Notes: a model not told the origin generated them from the letters alone. A DNA stretch of 64,000 bases from JADFRG01 sp964590515 (GCA_964590515.1 CAZPZD010000005.1:12110-76109), one strand, 5' to 3'; positions 48,757 through 58,877 are shown, numbered from the stretch's first letter. Made by a program: numbers and translations.

Positions 48757-49542
48757 CTAACCCGCCCGAATTGCGGAGAGCAGTCCTTGCCCTCGGTGCA
48801 CGGGGCTAGGATGGATAGACACCCGGAAGCCATGTTGCTCCAGATGCTTCACCAATTCGAGATGGGAGCGACTCATGAGGCGGTCGTGGTACTCGAGGCA
48901 AATCACACCAATCCGGCCCAGGGTCTCGCTCGAGGCGGAAAGCAACACAGCGTACTCGCACCCTTCGCAGTCGATCTTGAGGTAGTCGCAGCCCGGGATT
49001 CCAGTTCGGTGCAGGATCTCGCCCAGAGTGACCGCGGTGGCGGCTGCCGCGCCTCCCGCTTCAATAGTCGACGTGAGGGGTCCCTGGCCGGAACTTCGCC
49101 GCAGTCCGACCTGGCCTGAGGCACCTGCAACCGCATTTGGACTCGCCTGCACGTTCGTGAGGTCATTCATGACAATGTTCTGTTGGAGCAGGTCGAAGGA
49201 ATCTGGAGCCGGTTCATAGGCCAATACCCTCGAATGCGGATAGCGCTTGGCCACATCGAGGGCGAACTCGCCGATCCCGCCGCCGATATCGATTACCGTC
49301 CACCCATTCTGGATCGGGACTGAGGCAGCCTCGTACTGGCGATCGATGCATACTTCCTTGACCAACCAGGCATCCAGGGCCGTCCGAACTTTCAATGCCA
49401 GGGCGGAGTCTCGCAGCACCAGCGTTGCCGGTCGTGGTATAGGCAGGCCGAGGAACAGTGCAAGCACAGTGGGCCAGTTGCGGAATCCGCGCAGCATGCG
49501 CGGGATGGATGTCAGATAGTAGCTAAGTCGGGAGCGCAGCAT
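48757..49542 (-). CDS. FkbM-family methyltransferase
   Basis: 261 aa. SAM motif I VIDIGGGIGEFALDV, the DCEGCEYAVLLSAS segment and the LEYHDRL ending mark the FkbM class, commonly O-methylating sugars or other small acceptors. ATG 49542 (MLRSRLSYYL) is used; longer upstream frames run into the divergent giant gene, which starts 44 bp away. It sits between two glycosyltransferase operons on the opposite strand, so it likely decorates the same glycan. Confidence 0.88.
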   Translation of the reverse strand: MLRSRLSYYLTSIPRMLRGFRNWPTVLALFLGLPIPRPATLVLRDSALALKVRTALDAWLVKEVCIDRQYEAASVPIQNGWTVIDIGGGIGEFALDVAKRYPHSRVLAYEPAPDSFDLLQQNIVMNDLTNVQASPNAVAGASGQVGLRRSSGQGPLTSTIEAGGAAAATAVTLGEILHRTGIPGCDYLKIDCEGCEYAVLLSASSETLGRIGVICLEYHDRLMSRSHLELVKHLEQHGFRVSIHPSPVHRGQGLLSAIRAG

Positions 49543-49585
49543 TGAGAAGGTGGATGGAGGAACGCTTGGCGAGACCCGGGCCCAG

Positions 49586-52500
49586 ATGACTAAACTCGCG
49601 GCTGAGTCTACACCTGTCGCGAATCCGAAGGTCCGAGGCTCGGACCTGCTGCTGGTTGGGATTCTGATCGCCGGAGCGCTTTTGCGCTTCTCCGGGCACA
49701 ACTGGGACAACCAGACCCACATGCACCCGGACGAACGCTTTCTCACCGGAGTAGAGACAAAGCTCGTGCTGCCCACCAGCCTCCGGGAGTATTTCGACAC
49801 GACCAACTCCCGCTTCAACCCGCACAACAACGGCGATACCTTCTTCGTGTACGGGACCCTCCCGATCTTCATCGTGCGGGTGCTTGGCGAGTGGGCCGGC
49901 GAGACCGACTATAGCCAAATCCACCTGGTCGGTCGGGCTGCTTCGGCCAGCTTCGACCTGATTTCCGTGTACCTGGTGTTTTTGATCGGGAGCCGGCTGT
50001 ACAGCCGGAACGTCGGGTTGTTGGGTGCAGCGTTCAGCGCCTTCTCGGTCCTGCCGATCCAGCACGCCCACTTCTTTGTGGTTGATCCGTTTGCCAATAC
50101 TTTCATTCTCGGCGGGATCTACTTCGCGGTGCGCGCGCTGGAGGATGACCGCTGGCTCAATTACGGGCTGTTCGGCCTGTTTCTGGGGATGGCCAGCGCG
50201 TCCAAGATCAGCGCGGCGCCACTGGCCGGGGTCATCGTGCTGTCCAGCGTGGTCCGACTCTGGAGCTCACCGGAAGGCATCAGTCCCAGTCGGCTGGTTG
50301 GCTATGTGTGGCGGTTGGCACTGGCGGCCCTGATCTCGCTCGTGACTTTCCGGGTGTTCCAGCCCTATGCCTTCAAATCATTCAGCCTGGCCCTGAATCC
50401 GGCCTGGCTCGACAACCTCGCCTCGCTTCGAAGCCTCGCCAGTGGCGAAGGCGACTTCCCCCCAGGCATGCAGTGGGCGGACCGGACTCCGGTCTGGTTC
50501 TCGCTGAAGAACCTCATCCTACATGGCCTGGGCCTCCCGCTGGGAGTGCTGGCCTGGGGCGCCTGGGCCTGGGCGCTGGCCCGGGCGATCCGAGGCGATT
50601 GGAAGAGGCATCTGATCCCCATCGTCTGGACCGGGGCCTACTTCCTGGGGCGCTCGGTCGGGTTCGTCACCGCCATGCGCTATGAACTTCCGGTGTACCC
50701 GACCCTGGCGCTGCTCGCGGCCTGGGGGCTCTGGCACGGATGGGAGACCCTGCATGGAATCCGCATCTTCCGGCGACTGAAGGCCGAGTGGGTTGTGGCG
50801 GGGGTCGGCGGGTTTGTGCTGGCTGCGACCGCGATCTATGCGACCGCGTTCGCGCTCAACTACTCGCGCCCGTTCACCCGTTACGAAGCTTCAGCCTGGA
50901 TCTATCGGCATGTGCCCGGACCGGTAAATGTCGTACTCGACGTGCAGGGCAGCGAGCAGCTCGAACCGCTCGCGCTGCCCGAAGGAACCCTGCTGGACCA
51001 AGGGGGATCGTTGGAAGTTCCCTTCCGGGCCCGCGAGCCAGCCACTGCGATGGCGGTGCTGATTCCATATGCAACGGCTGACTTATCCGGGGGCCAGGGC
51101 ACTTTGCGAGCCACCCTGTTGGATGAATCGGGTCCGCTGGCAGAGGCAACCGCCCCAGTGCTGGTAGGAGGCGAAAGCCGATTGGAGCTCCAGCTGGACC
51201 GCCCGGTCACGCTGAAGGCCGACGCCGCCTACCGGGTCCGTCTGGAGCTGGTGGGCATCGAGAGCCTGGCATTCCGCGGCTCGGTCATTGTCACCGAGAC
51301 CTCCTGGGACGATGCGCTTCCGCTTCCCATTGAAGAGCGGAGCGGGTTCCCATTGCTCTACACCGGCGCCAACCAGGAACTCTACTGGCCGGACGCGGAC
51401 GATTCGGATGGCTCAGGCCGGTCAGACAAACTCGAGCGATTGCTCAGCACGCTCGACGCGGGCGACTACCTCATCCTCACCTCGAACCGGCAATACGGCT
51501 CGGTCGGGCGGCTGCCTCAGAAGTATCCGCTGACCGTCGCCTACTATCGGGCTCTGCTCGGCTGCCCGACCGGTACGGAAGTTGAGGTCTGTGCCGACCA
51601 GGCTCAGCCCGGCGCTGTCGCCGGTCGGCTGGGCTACGATTTGGTGGCCGTTTTCGAACGCAACCCAAGCCTCGGTCCGCTGATTTACCGAGACCAACTC
51701 GCCGAGGAAGCCTTCACGGTGTACGACCATCCCAAGGTGTTGGTATTCGCCAAGTCGGCCGAATTCGATTCGGGCGCCGTGCTGTCCGAGCTCTCGGGGG
51801 TAGATCTCACGCAGATCGTCAACCTGCCGCCGGTCCAGCTTGGATCGGCCGCGCCGGCACCCAATCTGCTGATCCCTGAGGATCGGCTGGAGGGGCAGCG
51901 GAGCGGGGGGACCTGGTCGGAGTTGTTTTCGCGCACCAGCCTGATCAATCGCTGGGAGCCCCTGGCAGTGGTGTTCTGGTGGCTCATGCTCGCCGCGCTC
52001 GGTCTGCTCGCGTTCCCGATCGTGCGGGCGGCCTTTCCAGGACTCATCGATGGGGGGTATCCCCTGGCGCGCCTGGTTGGCGTGCTTTTTGTGTCTTGGG
52101 CAAGTTGGTTGGTGGCCAGCCTGGCCATCGCGCCGTTCACCCGTGCCACGATTCTCTTGGCGGTGGTGGCGATGGCAGCCTTCTCAGGTTCCCTGGCCTG
52201 GCGAGACCGGGACCGCTTGCAGACCTGGTTCCGCGAGCGACGGCGTGAAATCCTGTGGGTCGAGCTCGTGGCGCTCGGCTTCTTCCTGTTCGACCTCGCC
52301 ATCCGGCTCGGCAATCCCGACCTCTGGCACCGCTACCTGGGCGGCGAGAAGCCGATGGACTTCGCATACCTGAATGCGGTGCTCAAGAGCACGACTTTTC
52401 CGCCGTATGACCCGTGGTATGCCGGCGGCTACATCAACTACTACTATTTCGGTTTTGTGTTGGTAGGGACCCCCCTAAAACTACTTGGGGTGGTGCCTTC

Positions 52501-54478
52501 GGTGGGGTACAACCTGGTGCTCCCCAGTCTGTTTTCTTTTGCGGCGCTGGCAGCCTACACCGTCGGGACCAATCTGGTCGCCCGGCTCGGGTCCGCGTAT
52601 TCGAGCGTGCGGCAGATCAGCCCCCGGGTCGCGGGCCTGGCCGCCGCAATCTCCCTCCTGGTACTCGGCAACCTGGGGACAGTGCGGTTGATCTACGACA
52701 GGCTGCGCGAGGTCGGATTGCGAGGGAGCGAGGGGTCCCAACCGGGATTGCTGGCCGCAGCCGCCGGGCTCGGGAAGGTTCTCACCCTCCAAGAGACCCT
52801 GCCGGGCGGAGGCCACCACTGGTACTGGGATCCGAGCCGGGCCATCCCGGCGCCACCGGGCGACGTGGGTCCGATCACCGAATTCCCGTTCTTCACGTTC
52901 CTGTACGCAGATCTGCACGCCCATATGATCAATCTGCCGTTCACAGTCTTGGCGCTGGCCTGGGGACTTTCCTGGGTATTAGTGGCCGAGCAAAGGACGC
53001 AGATCTCGTGGCGGGGACGAATCCTCGGAATTGGGGTGGGTGCACTGGCGCTGGGAGTGCTTGCACCGACCAACACCTGGGACTTTCCGGTCTATTGGAC
53101 TCTCGGCGGCGTGGCTGCCGCGGCAGCCCCCTTCCTTCGATCCCGAAAACTGGATCTACGGAGCGCGCTAGAGGCCACCCTAGGCGTCGCCGCCCTGCTG
53201 CTGCTTGCGAACCTGTTCTACCGGCCGTATTACCTCTGGTACGGCGCGGGCTATACCGAGGCGGACCTCTGGCAGGGATCCCGCACCACGTTGGATGGGT
53301 ATCTGACGGTGCACGGTCTGTATCTGGTCATCTTGATTCCATGGATGGCGTGGGAGACGCGACAGTGGCTCGCCACGACCCCGCTGTCGGCCCTTGGCCG
53401 ACTGCGCCCCTATTTCCCAGCCCTGCTGGTCGCGAGCTTCGGATTCCTGATCGGGCTTGGATATCTAGCTGCGGATGGAGTGCGGATTGCGCCGCTGGTT
53501 GGCCCGATCGTGGCCTGGTCCGGAATCCTGCTGCTGCGCCGGAACACACCGATCGAAAAGCGGGTGGTACTGACGATGATCGGGACCGCAGCCGCGCTGA
53601 CCTTCCTGGTCGAGCTGGTCGTGCTGGTTGGCGACATCGGCCGAATGAACACCGTGTTCAAGTTCTACTTGCAGGTTTGGACCTTATTCAGCATGGCGGG
53701 GAGCGCCGCCCTGGTTTGGTTGTTGGCAGATCTTCCGGCCTGGGGACTGCGAATTCGCAGGGCCTGGACCGTCGCTTTCGGAGCAGTGCTATTCGGCGCC
53801 GCGTTGTACCCGCTCACCGCCACCCAGGCAAAAATCGAAGACCGGATGGCTCCGGCAACCCCGCTCTCCCTGGATGGGATGGCCTTCATGACCGCCGCCA
53901 GCTACGATGACCTGGGCAAGACGATTCCGCTTGAAGGGGACTACCACGCCATCCAATGGATGCAAGACAACGTGGAGGGATCGCCGGTCATCGTTGAGGC
54001 CCAGCTGCCGGAGTACCGCTGGGGATCCCGTTACTCGATCTATACCGGCCTGCCGGACGTGCTTGGCTGGAATTGGCACCAGCGCCAGCAGCGGGCGGCT
54101 GCCGAGCCGACCGACATCTTTGCCCGAGTCCAGGACATCTGGAACTTCTACCTCACACCCTCGACGAGCGATGCGCTGACCTTTCTATCCCGATATGATG
54201 TCAAGTACGTGGTCGTGGGAGAATTGGAGCAGCTCTACTACGGTAGTTTCGACGGATGCTCACCAGTCAACGGAGGAGCCCAAGTGGTATGCGACCTGGC
54301 CGGTCGCTACGATGGGATCTGGACACTGGACGTTCCGGTTGATCAGTGCCAGCAAGTCGGTTCGGGCCTCACCTGCCCGACCCAAGGCCTGGAGAAATTC
54401 GAGTTGATGACCGGGCAGGGCTACCTGCGGCCGGTGTATCAGAACGGATCGACAACGATCTACGAGGTCCTGTGGTAA
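49586..54478 (+). CDS. Giant GT39 plus YYY-domain membrane protein
   Basis: 1630 aa, with two membrane halves. Residues 1 to about 480 are a GT39/ArnT-like glycosyltransferase with the loop motif MHPDERF (Asp49-Glu50, the likely catalytic acids), followed by a beta-rich extracytoplasmic region to about 770. The second half is a Chlor_Arch_YYY domain (known as TIGR03662, unknown function) with GGEKPMDFAYLNAVL, YYYFG (Tyr952-954), EFPFF (Glu1099) and ADLHAH (Asp1109, His1111, His1113) and NTWDFPVYW. The start is ATG 49586 (MTKLAAEST). The stop overlaps the next YYY gene by 7 bp. I infer a polyprenyl-linked glycan role. Confidence 0.85.
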   Translation: MTKLAAESTPVANPKVRGSDLLLVGILIAGALLRFSGHNWDNQTHMHPDERFLTGVETKLVLPTSLREYFDTTNSRFNPHNNGDTFFVYGTLPIFIVRVLGEWAGETDYSQIHLVGRAASASFDLISVYLVFLIGSRLYSRNVGLLGAAFSAFSVLPIQHAHFFVVDPFANTFILGGIYFAVRALEDDRWLNYGLFGLFLGMASASKISAAPLAGVIVLSSVVRLWSSPEGISPSRLVGYVWRLALAALISLVTFRVFQPYAFKSFSLALNPAWLDNLASLRSLASGEGDFPPGMQWADRTPVWFSLKNLILHGLGLPLGVLAWGAWAWALARAIRGDWKRHLIPIVWTGAYFLGRSVGFVTAMRYELPVYPTLALLAAWGLWHGWETLHGIRIFRRLKAEWVVAGVGGFVLAATAIYATAFALNYSRPFTRYEASAWIYRHVPGPVNVVLDVQGSEQLEPLALPEGTLLDQGGSLEVPFRAREPATAMAVLIPYATADLSGGQGTLRATLLDESGPLAEATAPVLVGGESRLELQLDRPVTLKADAAYRVRLELVGIESLAFRGSVIVTETSWDDALPLPIEERSGFPLLYTGANQELYWPDADDSDGSGRSDKLERLLSTLDAGDYLILTSNRQYGSVGRLPQKYPLTVAYYRALLGCPTGTEVEVCADQAQPGAVAGRLGYDLVAVFERNPSLGPLIYRDQLAEEAFTVYDHPKVLVFAKSAEFDSGAVLSELSGVDLTQIVNLPPVQLGSAAPAPNLLIPEDRLEGQRSGGTWSELFSRTSLINRWEPLAVVFWWLMLAALGLLAFPIVRAAFPGLIDGGYPLARLVGVLFVSWASWLVASLAIAPFTRATILLAVVAMAAFSGSLAWRDRDRLQTWFRERRREILWVELVALGFFLFDLAIRLGNPDLWHRYLGGEKPMDFAYLNAVLKSTTFPPYDPWYAGGYINYYYFGFVLVGTPLKLLGVVPSVGYNLVLPSLFSFAALAAYTVGTNLVARLGSAYSSVRQISPRVAGLAAAISLLVLGNLGTVRLIYDRLREVGLRGSEGSQPGLLAAAAGLGKVLTLQETLPGGGHHWYWDPSRAIPAPPGDVGPITEFPFFTFLYADLHAHMINLPFTVLALAWGLSWVLVAEQRTQISWRGRILGIGVGALALGVLAPTNTWDFPVYWTLGGVAAAAAPFLRSRKLDLRSALEATLGVAALLLLANLFYRPYYLWYGAGYTEADLWQGSRTTLDGYLTVHGLYLVILIPWMAWETRQWLATTPLSALGRLRPYFPALLVASFGFLIGLGYLAADGVRIAPLVGPIVAWSGILLLRRNTPIEKRVVLTMIGTAAALTFLVELVVLVGDIGRMNTVFKFYLQVWTLFSMAGSAALVWLLADLPAWGLRIRRAWTVAFGAVLFGAALYPLTATQAKIEDRMAPATPLSLDGMAFMTAASYDDLGKTIPLEGDYHAIQWMQDNVEGSPVIVEAQLPEYRWGSRYSIYTGLPDVLGWNWHQRQQRAAAEPTDIFARVQDIWNFYLTPSTSDALTFLSRYDVKYVVVGELEQLYYGSFDGCSPVNGGAQVVCDLAGRYDGIWTLDVPVDQCQQVGSGLTCPTQGLEKFELMTGQGYLRPVYQNGSTTIYEVLW

Positions 54479-57114
54479 TCATCGCCTGGTGGTTGGCCAG
54501 CAGCGTGCTGGGCTTGCTGGCCCTCCCGCTCGCCTTTCGCATTTTTCATCGCCTGCCCGACCGAGGGTATGCCTTTGCGCGACCTCTTGGGCTGCTCATC
54601 GCGAGCTACGTGCTGTGGCTGGGGGCAAGTCTGGGGTTCATCCCGAACAGCCGTGGCGGTGCGCTGGGAGCCGTGCTGGTCCTGGCCGCGATCGGCGCCT
54701 CGCTTGGTCAACGGGTCGAAATCCGGGATTGGCTGCGCCACAACTTGCGAACGGTGCTCTGGATGGAGGGCGTGTTCCTGCTCAGCTTCCTGTTGTGGGC
54801 ATTCGTGCGGGCAAACAATCCCGAGATCGTAGGCACCGAGAAGCCAATGGAGCTGGCGTTCCTGAATGGGATCTTGCGCTCCGACCGACTCCCGCCTAAC
54901 GATCCGTGGCTCTCCGGCTATGCCATCTCGTACTACTACTTCGGCTATGTCATGATCGCCGTATTGACCTGGCTGAGCGGGGCGGCAAGCGGAGTCGCCT
55001 TCAATCTGGCCAATGCGCTGTGGTTCGGACTGGTTGCGGTCGGGAGCTACTCTGTGCTGTACAACTTGCTTGGCGCCCGGGGTAGGCCGGTGAGCATGGC
55101 CGTTCCGCTGCTCGGGCCGGCATTCGTTCTCATTTCCGGCAATTTGGAAGCGATTCTCGACGTCCTCCATTCTCGCCAGGTTCTTTGGCAAGCGCTGCCG
55201 GACGGGAGCTTGGTCTCCGGTTTTTGGAGTTGGCTCGATCTGAAGGAGTTGAGCGACCCGCCCGGAGCTGCAGCGAGCTGGATGCCTCAACGCTATCTGT
55301 GGTGGTGGCGGGCATCGCGGGTGATTCGCGATGTCGATCTCTCCGGCGTCGACATTGAAGTGATCGACGAATTCCCGTTCTTCTCCTATCTGCTGGCAGA
55401 CAACCATCCCCACCTGCTCGCCATGCCGTTCGCCCTGATGGCGGTCGGGTTCTCTTTGCAAGCATTCCTGAGCAGTCCGCGGGGTGAGTTTGTGTGGCGG
55501 TCGACCCGGACCTCAACCCGCCGGCTGCTGGCGATCTTCAAGTGGCTCGCGGCCGGACTGGCGGTCTTGCTGGTGCTGCGGGCCGTGATGTCACCCGGCG
55601 GATCCGAACCCGTCCCAGGCGGGGCAGTCCTGATCGGGCTACTGCGCCAGCTACTGATCGGGAGTGTTGCGTTCGCGGTCCTGGGGACCCTCGCGCTGAT
55701 GATCCTGGGTTCGATTCCCAGCGCCGTAAGCCGGGCGGAGTTCGGCTTCGCCGGCATTCTCTTCGGCGGCCTGGCCTTTCTCAACACCTGGGATTCTCCG
55801 ATCTATCTGGCGCTCTTCCTGGCTGCCGTGGCCTGGTCCGGACGCAACGCCCCTCTGAAGGCGCTCGCAACCCGAATAGCGACCACCGCGGTCGCGATTG
55901 GAGCGGCTGCGGTCTTGTTGTACTTGCCGTGGTTTCCCAGCTTCTCATCCCAGGCCGGCGGCGTGCTTTCGAGTTTGCTCTTCCCGACCCGGATTCAGCA
56001 ATTTGGCGTTATGTTTGGGGTCTCGCTCATCCCAATCCTGGTCTGGCTGATCTGGACCTGGCGCAATGGAGCTGCCCCGCGAGGTGATCTGCTCTGGAAG
56101 CTCGGCCTCGGGCTGCCGGTCGGATTGCTGCTGCTTTCGGTGGCGGTCGTGGGAGTTTCCTTGATCGGTGTGGGCTCTCAACCATTCGAGTTGGAATCGG
56201 TCTTGAATGGGCTCGGAATACGCGGGCAACCCCTGCAGGAAGGGTTGCGGTTGGTTGCCGAAGCCGCGATCGTGCGCCGTCTGGGGAGTTCGTGGACCGC
56301 CCTGGCGCTTGGAGGGATGGTGGGGCTTGCGGTGGGACTACTGGCTGGCCGGACGACGGGGAGTCCTCGCGAATCGGAGCCCCGCCACTTCGTCATGATC
56401 CTGGTTGCGATCGGTGCTCTGCTGGTGATCGCACCGGAGTTCGTGTATCTGCGCGACCTTTTCGGGACGCGTATGAACACGGTGTTCAAGCTGTACTTTG
56501 GAGCCTGGATCTTGTGGGGCCTGGCCGCGGCCTACGCGGTGGTTGAACTGTGGCCGAAGAGTTGGAGGGTTACTGCTGCCTGGCGAGCGGCGGTCGTGCT
56601 TCCGCTGATCGGTGGACTGGTGTACCCCGCCCTCGCCACCTGGACCAAGGCCAACGCCTTCACCCCCTCACAGGGGCGCACGCTCGACGGGACTGCCCAT
56701 CTGGCATCCGACAACCCGTCCGACTATGCGGCGATCCAATGGATCAACGAGGCGCTGCCAACCGGTGTGATCGTGGAAGCGATCGGGGGCAGCTACACCC
56801 AGTTCGGCCGGATCTCCGCCCACACCGGCCTTCCGACCGTTCTCGGCTGGGATGGACACGAACTCCAGTGGCGCGGAGAGGCGACCCTGCAAGGCACCCG
56901 CGTTCCGGACGTCCGACTGCTGTATGAAACCCCCGACTGGCAGGCCGCGACCGCGATTCTGGATCGTTATCAAATCGCGTATGTGTATGTTGGGCCGTTG
57001 GAAATCGCTACCTACGCGAGGCTCGACGTGCGAAAGTTCGACCAGTTCATGGAAAAGGTCTACGAGAACGGGGAGGTTCGGATCTATGCACGGGAGGGTG
57101 CAGCCTCCGGATGA
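54472..57114 (+). CDS. Second YYY-domain membrane protein
   Basis: 880 aa, essentially one Chlor_Arch_YYY domain. It repeats every motif of its neighbour: GTEKPMELAFLNGIL, YYYFG (Tyr154-156), DEFPFFSYLLADNHPH (Glu300, Asp310, His312, His314), NTWDSPIYL, and near the C-terminus AIQWINEALP with HTGLPTVLGWDGHE. GTG 54472 overlaps the previous stop (GTGGTAA), and its own stop overlaps the next start (ATGA). The frame differs from the upstream gene by one base, so it could also be read as a broken two-YYY protein. Function unknown. Confidence 0.83.
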   Translation: MVIIAWWLASSVLGLLALPLAFRIFHRLPDRGYAFARPLGLLIASYVLWLGASLGFIPNSRGGALGAVLVLAAIGASLGQRVEIRDWLRHNLRTVLWMEGVFLLSFLLWAFVRANNPEIVGTEKPMELAFLNGILRSDRLPPNDPWLSGYAISYYYFGYVMIAVLTWLSGAASGVAFNLANALWFGLVAVGSYSVLYNLLGARGRPVSMAVPLLGPAFVLISGNLEAILDVLHSRQVLWQALPDGSLVSGFWSWLDLKELSDPPGAAASWMPQRYLWWWRASRVIRDVDLSGVDIEVIDEFPFFSYLLADNHPHLLAMPFALMAVGFSLQAFLSSPRGEFVWRSTRTSTRRLLAIFKWLAAGLAVLLVLRAVMSPGGSEPVPGGAVLIGLLRQLLIGSVAFAVLGTLALMILGSIPSAVSRAEFGFAGILFGGLAFLNTWDSPIYLALFLAAVAWSGRNAPLKALATRIATTAVAIGAAAVLLYLPWFPSFSSQAGGVLSSLLFPTRIQQFGVMFGVSLIPILVWLIWTWRNGAAPRGDLLWKLGLGLPVGLLLLSVAVVGVSLIGVGSQPFELESVLNGLGIRGQPLQEGLRLVAEAAIVRRLGSSWTALALGGMVGLAVGLLAGRTTGSPRESEPRHFVMILVAIGALLVIAPEFVYLRDLFGTRMNTVFKLYFGAWILWGLAAAYAVVELWPKSWRVTAAWRAAVVLPLIGGLVYPALATWTKANAFTPSQGRTLDGTAHLASDNPSDYAAIQWINEALPTGVIVEAIGGSYTQFGRISAHTGLPTVLGWDGHELQWRGEATLQGTRVPDVRLLYETPDWQAATAILDRYQIAYVYVGPLEIATYARLDVRKFDQFMEKVYENGEVRIYAREGAASG

Positions 57115-58877
57115 TTGAGCGCCGGCCGTCAGTTTCGCTCGAACTGCTCGCCTACGTGATTCTTATCGCGTTTGCTGCCTGGCTTCGCTTCAACCAACTC
57201 GATCGTCAACCGCTGACCGACGCGGAGGCCCGCGAGGCGCTAGCCGCACTCCCTCAGCCGGCCGAATTCCAACCGCCCGATCCGGGCCCAAGCTCCCCGG
57301 CTTACCAGGTATTGACCGGCCTGGCGTTCAGTTTCACGGGTGCGGAGGACAGCACTGCCCGCTGGGCATCGGCTGCCGCCGGTTCGCTGCTCTTGCTGAC
57401 CCCCCTGCTCGTCCGACGCCAAATCGGCCGAGGAGCCGCGCTCATGACAACCCTGCTTCTGGGAATCTCACCGACCCTCTGGGCGGCCTCCCGAACGGCA
57501 GGGGGGTCGGCGATCGCTGCCCTTGGCCTCCTGGCTGTCGTGCTGTTTCTGGCCCGGGCCCGGGCTGAAACGCGGGGCAATCTCGAGCGGGCGGCAGTGA
57601 TGCTGGGCCTGGTGGCCTCCACCGGACAAGCCGGCCTCCTGGGACTGGCGAGTCTGGGGGTGGGGAGCGCGGCACTGGTCGCCATCCGTCGGCGGCGTGG
57701 CAATCCGAAACCGGATCGAGCTGTGGCCCTGCCGTGGCCGGCCGCCTTGGGTGCCGAAGAGCTGCGGCGCAGCCTGTTGCTGGCTGGCGTAGTGATCCTA
57801 GCCATCGCGAGCGGCCTCGGATTCTTTGTGAGAGCGCTTGGGGGAGTCTTCGAAGGGTTGGGTAGCTGGGTCGAGGGCTGGTTCGTGGCAAGCGGCATTC
57901 CGGCCGCCTCGGTTATGCTGAATCTGCCGACCTATGAGCCGCTGCTGCTTGGCTTCGGCGGCCTGGGATTGGTGCGGGCCGTGCGCAAAGGTTCCCCCCT
58001 CGAAACCTGGCTCGCGGCCTGGGCGGTCAGCGCGCTATTGCTGATCGCCGTCTATCCCGGCCGCCGGCCGGAGGACCTGCTCTGGGCTGTCATTCCGCTG
58101 TGTTTCCTGGCGGCGGCCGAGGCCTCCCAACTGATCGAGCGGGCCCTGGGCGCCCGCCCAGCCTGGCTGCTGGTCGGTTTCGTTGTCGCCGTGCTCGCGT
58201 TGCTGGCGTTTTCCTATTTGCAGCTGGCGGCCTTCGTGCGCGGTCCGGACGCACTCCAGACCTTCTTGGGCCTCCCGCTGTTGTTGATGCTGGCAGTCAT
58301 GGGGGTCGGATTGGCGGCCGCGGCCATCGGGCTGCTCGGCCTCGGCTGGTCGAGAGAGATCGCAGCCAACGTTGCCGGCGTGGCCGGGTTGATTGTGCTG
58401 ACCTCGCTGAGCCTCTCAGGCGGCGGGAGGCTGAACCTGGCAGCGGCCTCGGCCAGAGAGCTGTGGAGACCCCAAGCCAGCTTGGCGGGACTGCTCGACC
58501 TGCGCGAAACAATTGACACCCTCTCCAAGGCCCAGACCGGCCGCACCGCGGCCATTCCGCTTCAGTTCGCAGACCCAAGCACCCCGGCCCTGGCCTGGGT
58601 GCTGCGCGGTTACTCCCCGCGGAGTGCCACGGATCCAGCGGAGAGTCCCCCGGTCATCCTGATGCGGGAAGGATCAGGTGGGGGATTATTTCCGAGCGAA
58701 TACCTCGGACAGTCGGTTAGCATTGGCGAGCGCTGGGGCTGGACCGGGTGGTGGCCGCCGGAGTTGGCAGTCTGGTGGGTGACCCGGAAGGCGCCGACCC
58801 TGCCGGACCGCTGGGTCCTCCTGGTTCGACCGGACATCGCAGGGGTGGAGCAGCCGACCATCATTGGGGAACCATGA
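57111..58877 (+). CDS. GT-C type membrane protein of the YYY cluster
   Basis: 588 aa with about ten hydrophobic segments. The first loop contains QPLTDAEAREAL (Asp37, Glu39), the place where GT39 enzymes keep their catalytic acids, followed by a membrane region with RTAGGSAIAALG. The sequence is otherwise low in recognisable motifs and rich in Ala/Leu. It is coupled on both sides: ATGA with the YYY gene and ATGA with cmk. Probably a divergent glycosyltransferase acting on the same glycan as the YYY proteins. Confidence 0.75.
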   Translation: MIERRPSVSLELLAYVILIAFAAWLRFNQLDRQPLTDAEAREALAALPQPAEFQPPDPGPSSPAYQVLTGLAFSFTGAEDSTARWASAAAGSLLLLTPLLVRRQIGRGAALMTTLLLGISPTLWAASRTAGGSAIAALGLLAVVLFLARARAETRGNLERAAVMLGLVASTGQAGLLGLASLGVGSAALVAIRRRRGNPKPDRAVALPWPAALGAEELRRSLLLAGVVILAIASGLGFFVRALGGVFEGLGSWVEGWFVASGIPAASVMLNLPTYEPLLLGFGGLGLVRAVRKGSPLETWLAAWAVSALLLIAVYPGRRPEDLLWAVIPLCFLAAAEASQLIERALGARPAWLLVGFVVAVLALLAFSYLQLAAFVRGPDALQTFLGLPLLLMLAVMGVGLAAAAIGLLGLGWSREIAANVAGVAGLIVLTSLSLSGGGRLNLAAASARELWRPQASLAGLLDLRETIDTLSKAQTGRTAAIPLQFADPSTPALAWVLRGYSPRSATDPAESPPVILMREGSGGGLFPSEYLGQSVSIGERWGWTGWWPPELAVWWVTRKAPTLPDRWVLLVRPDIAGVEQPTIIGEP

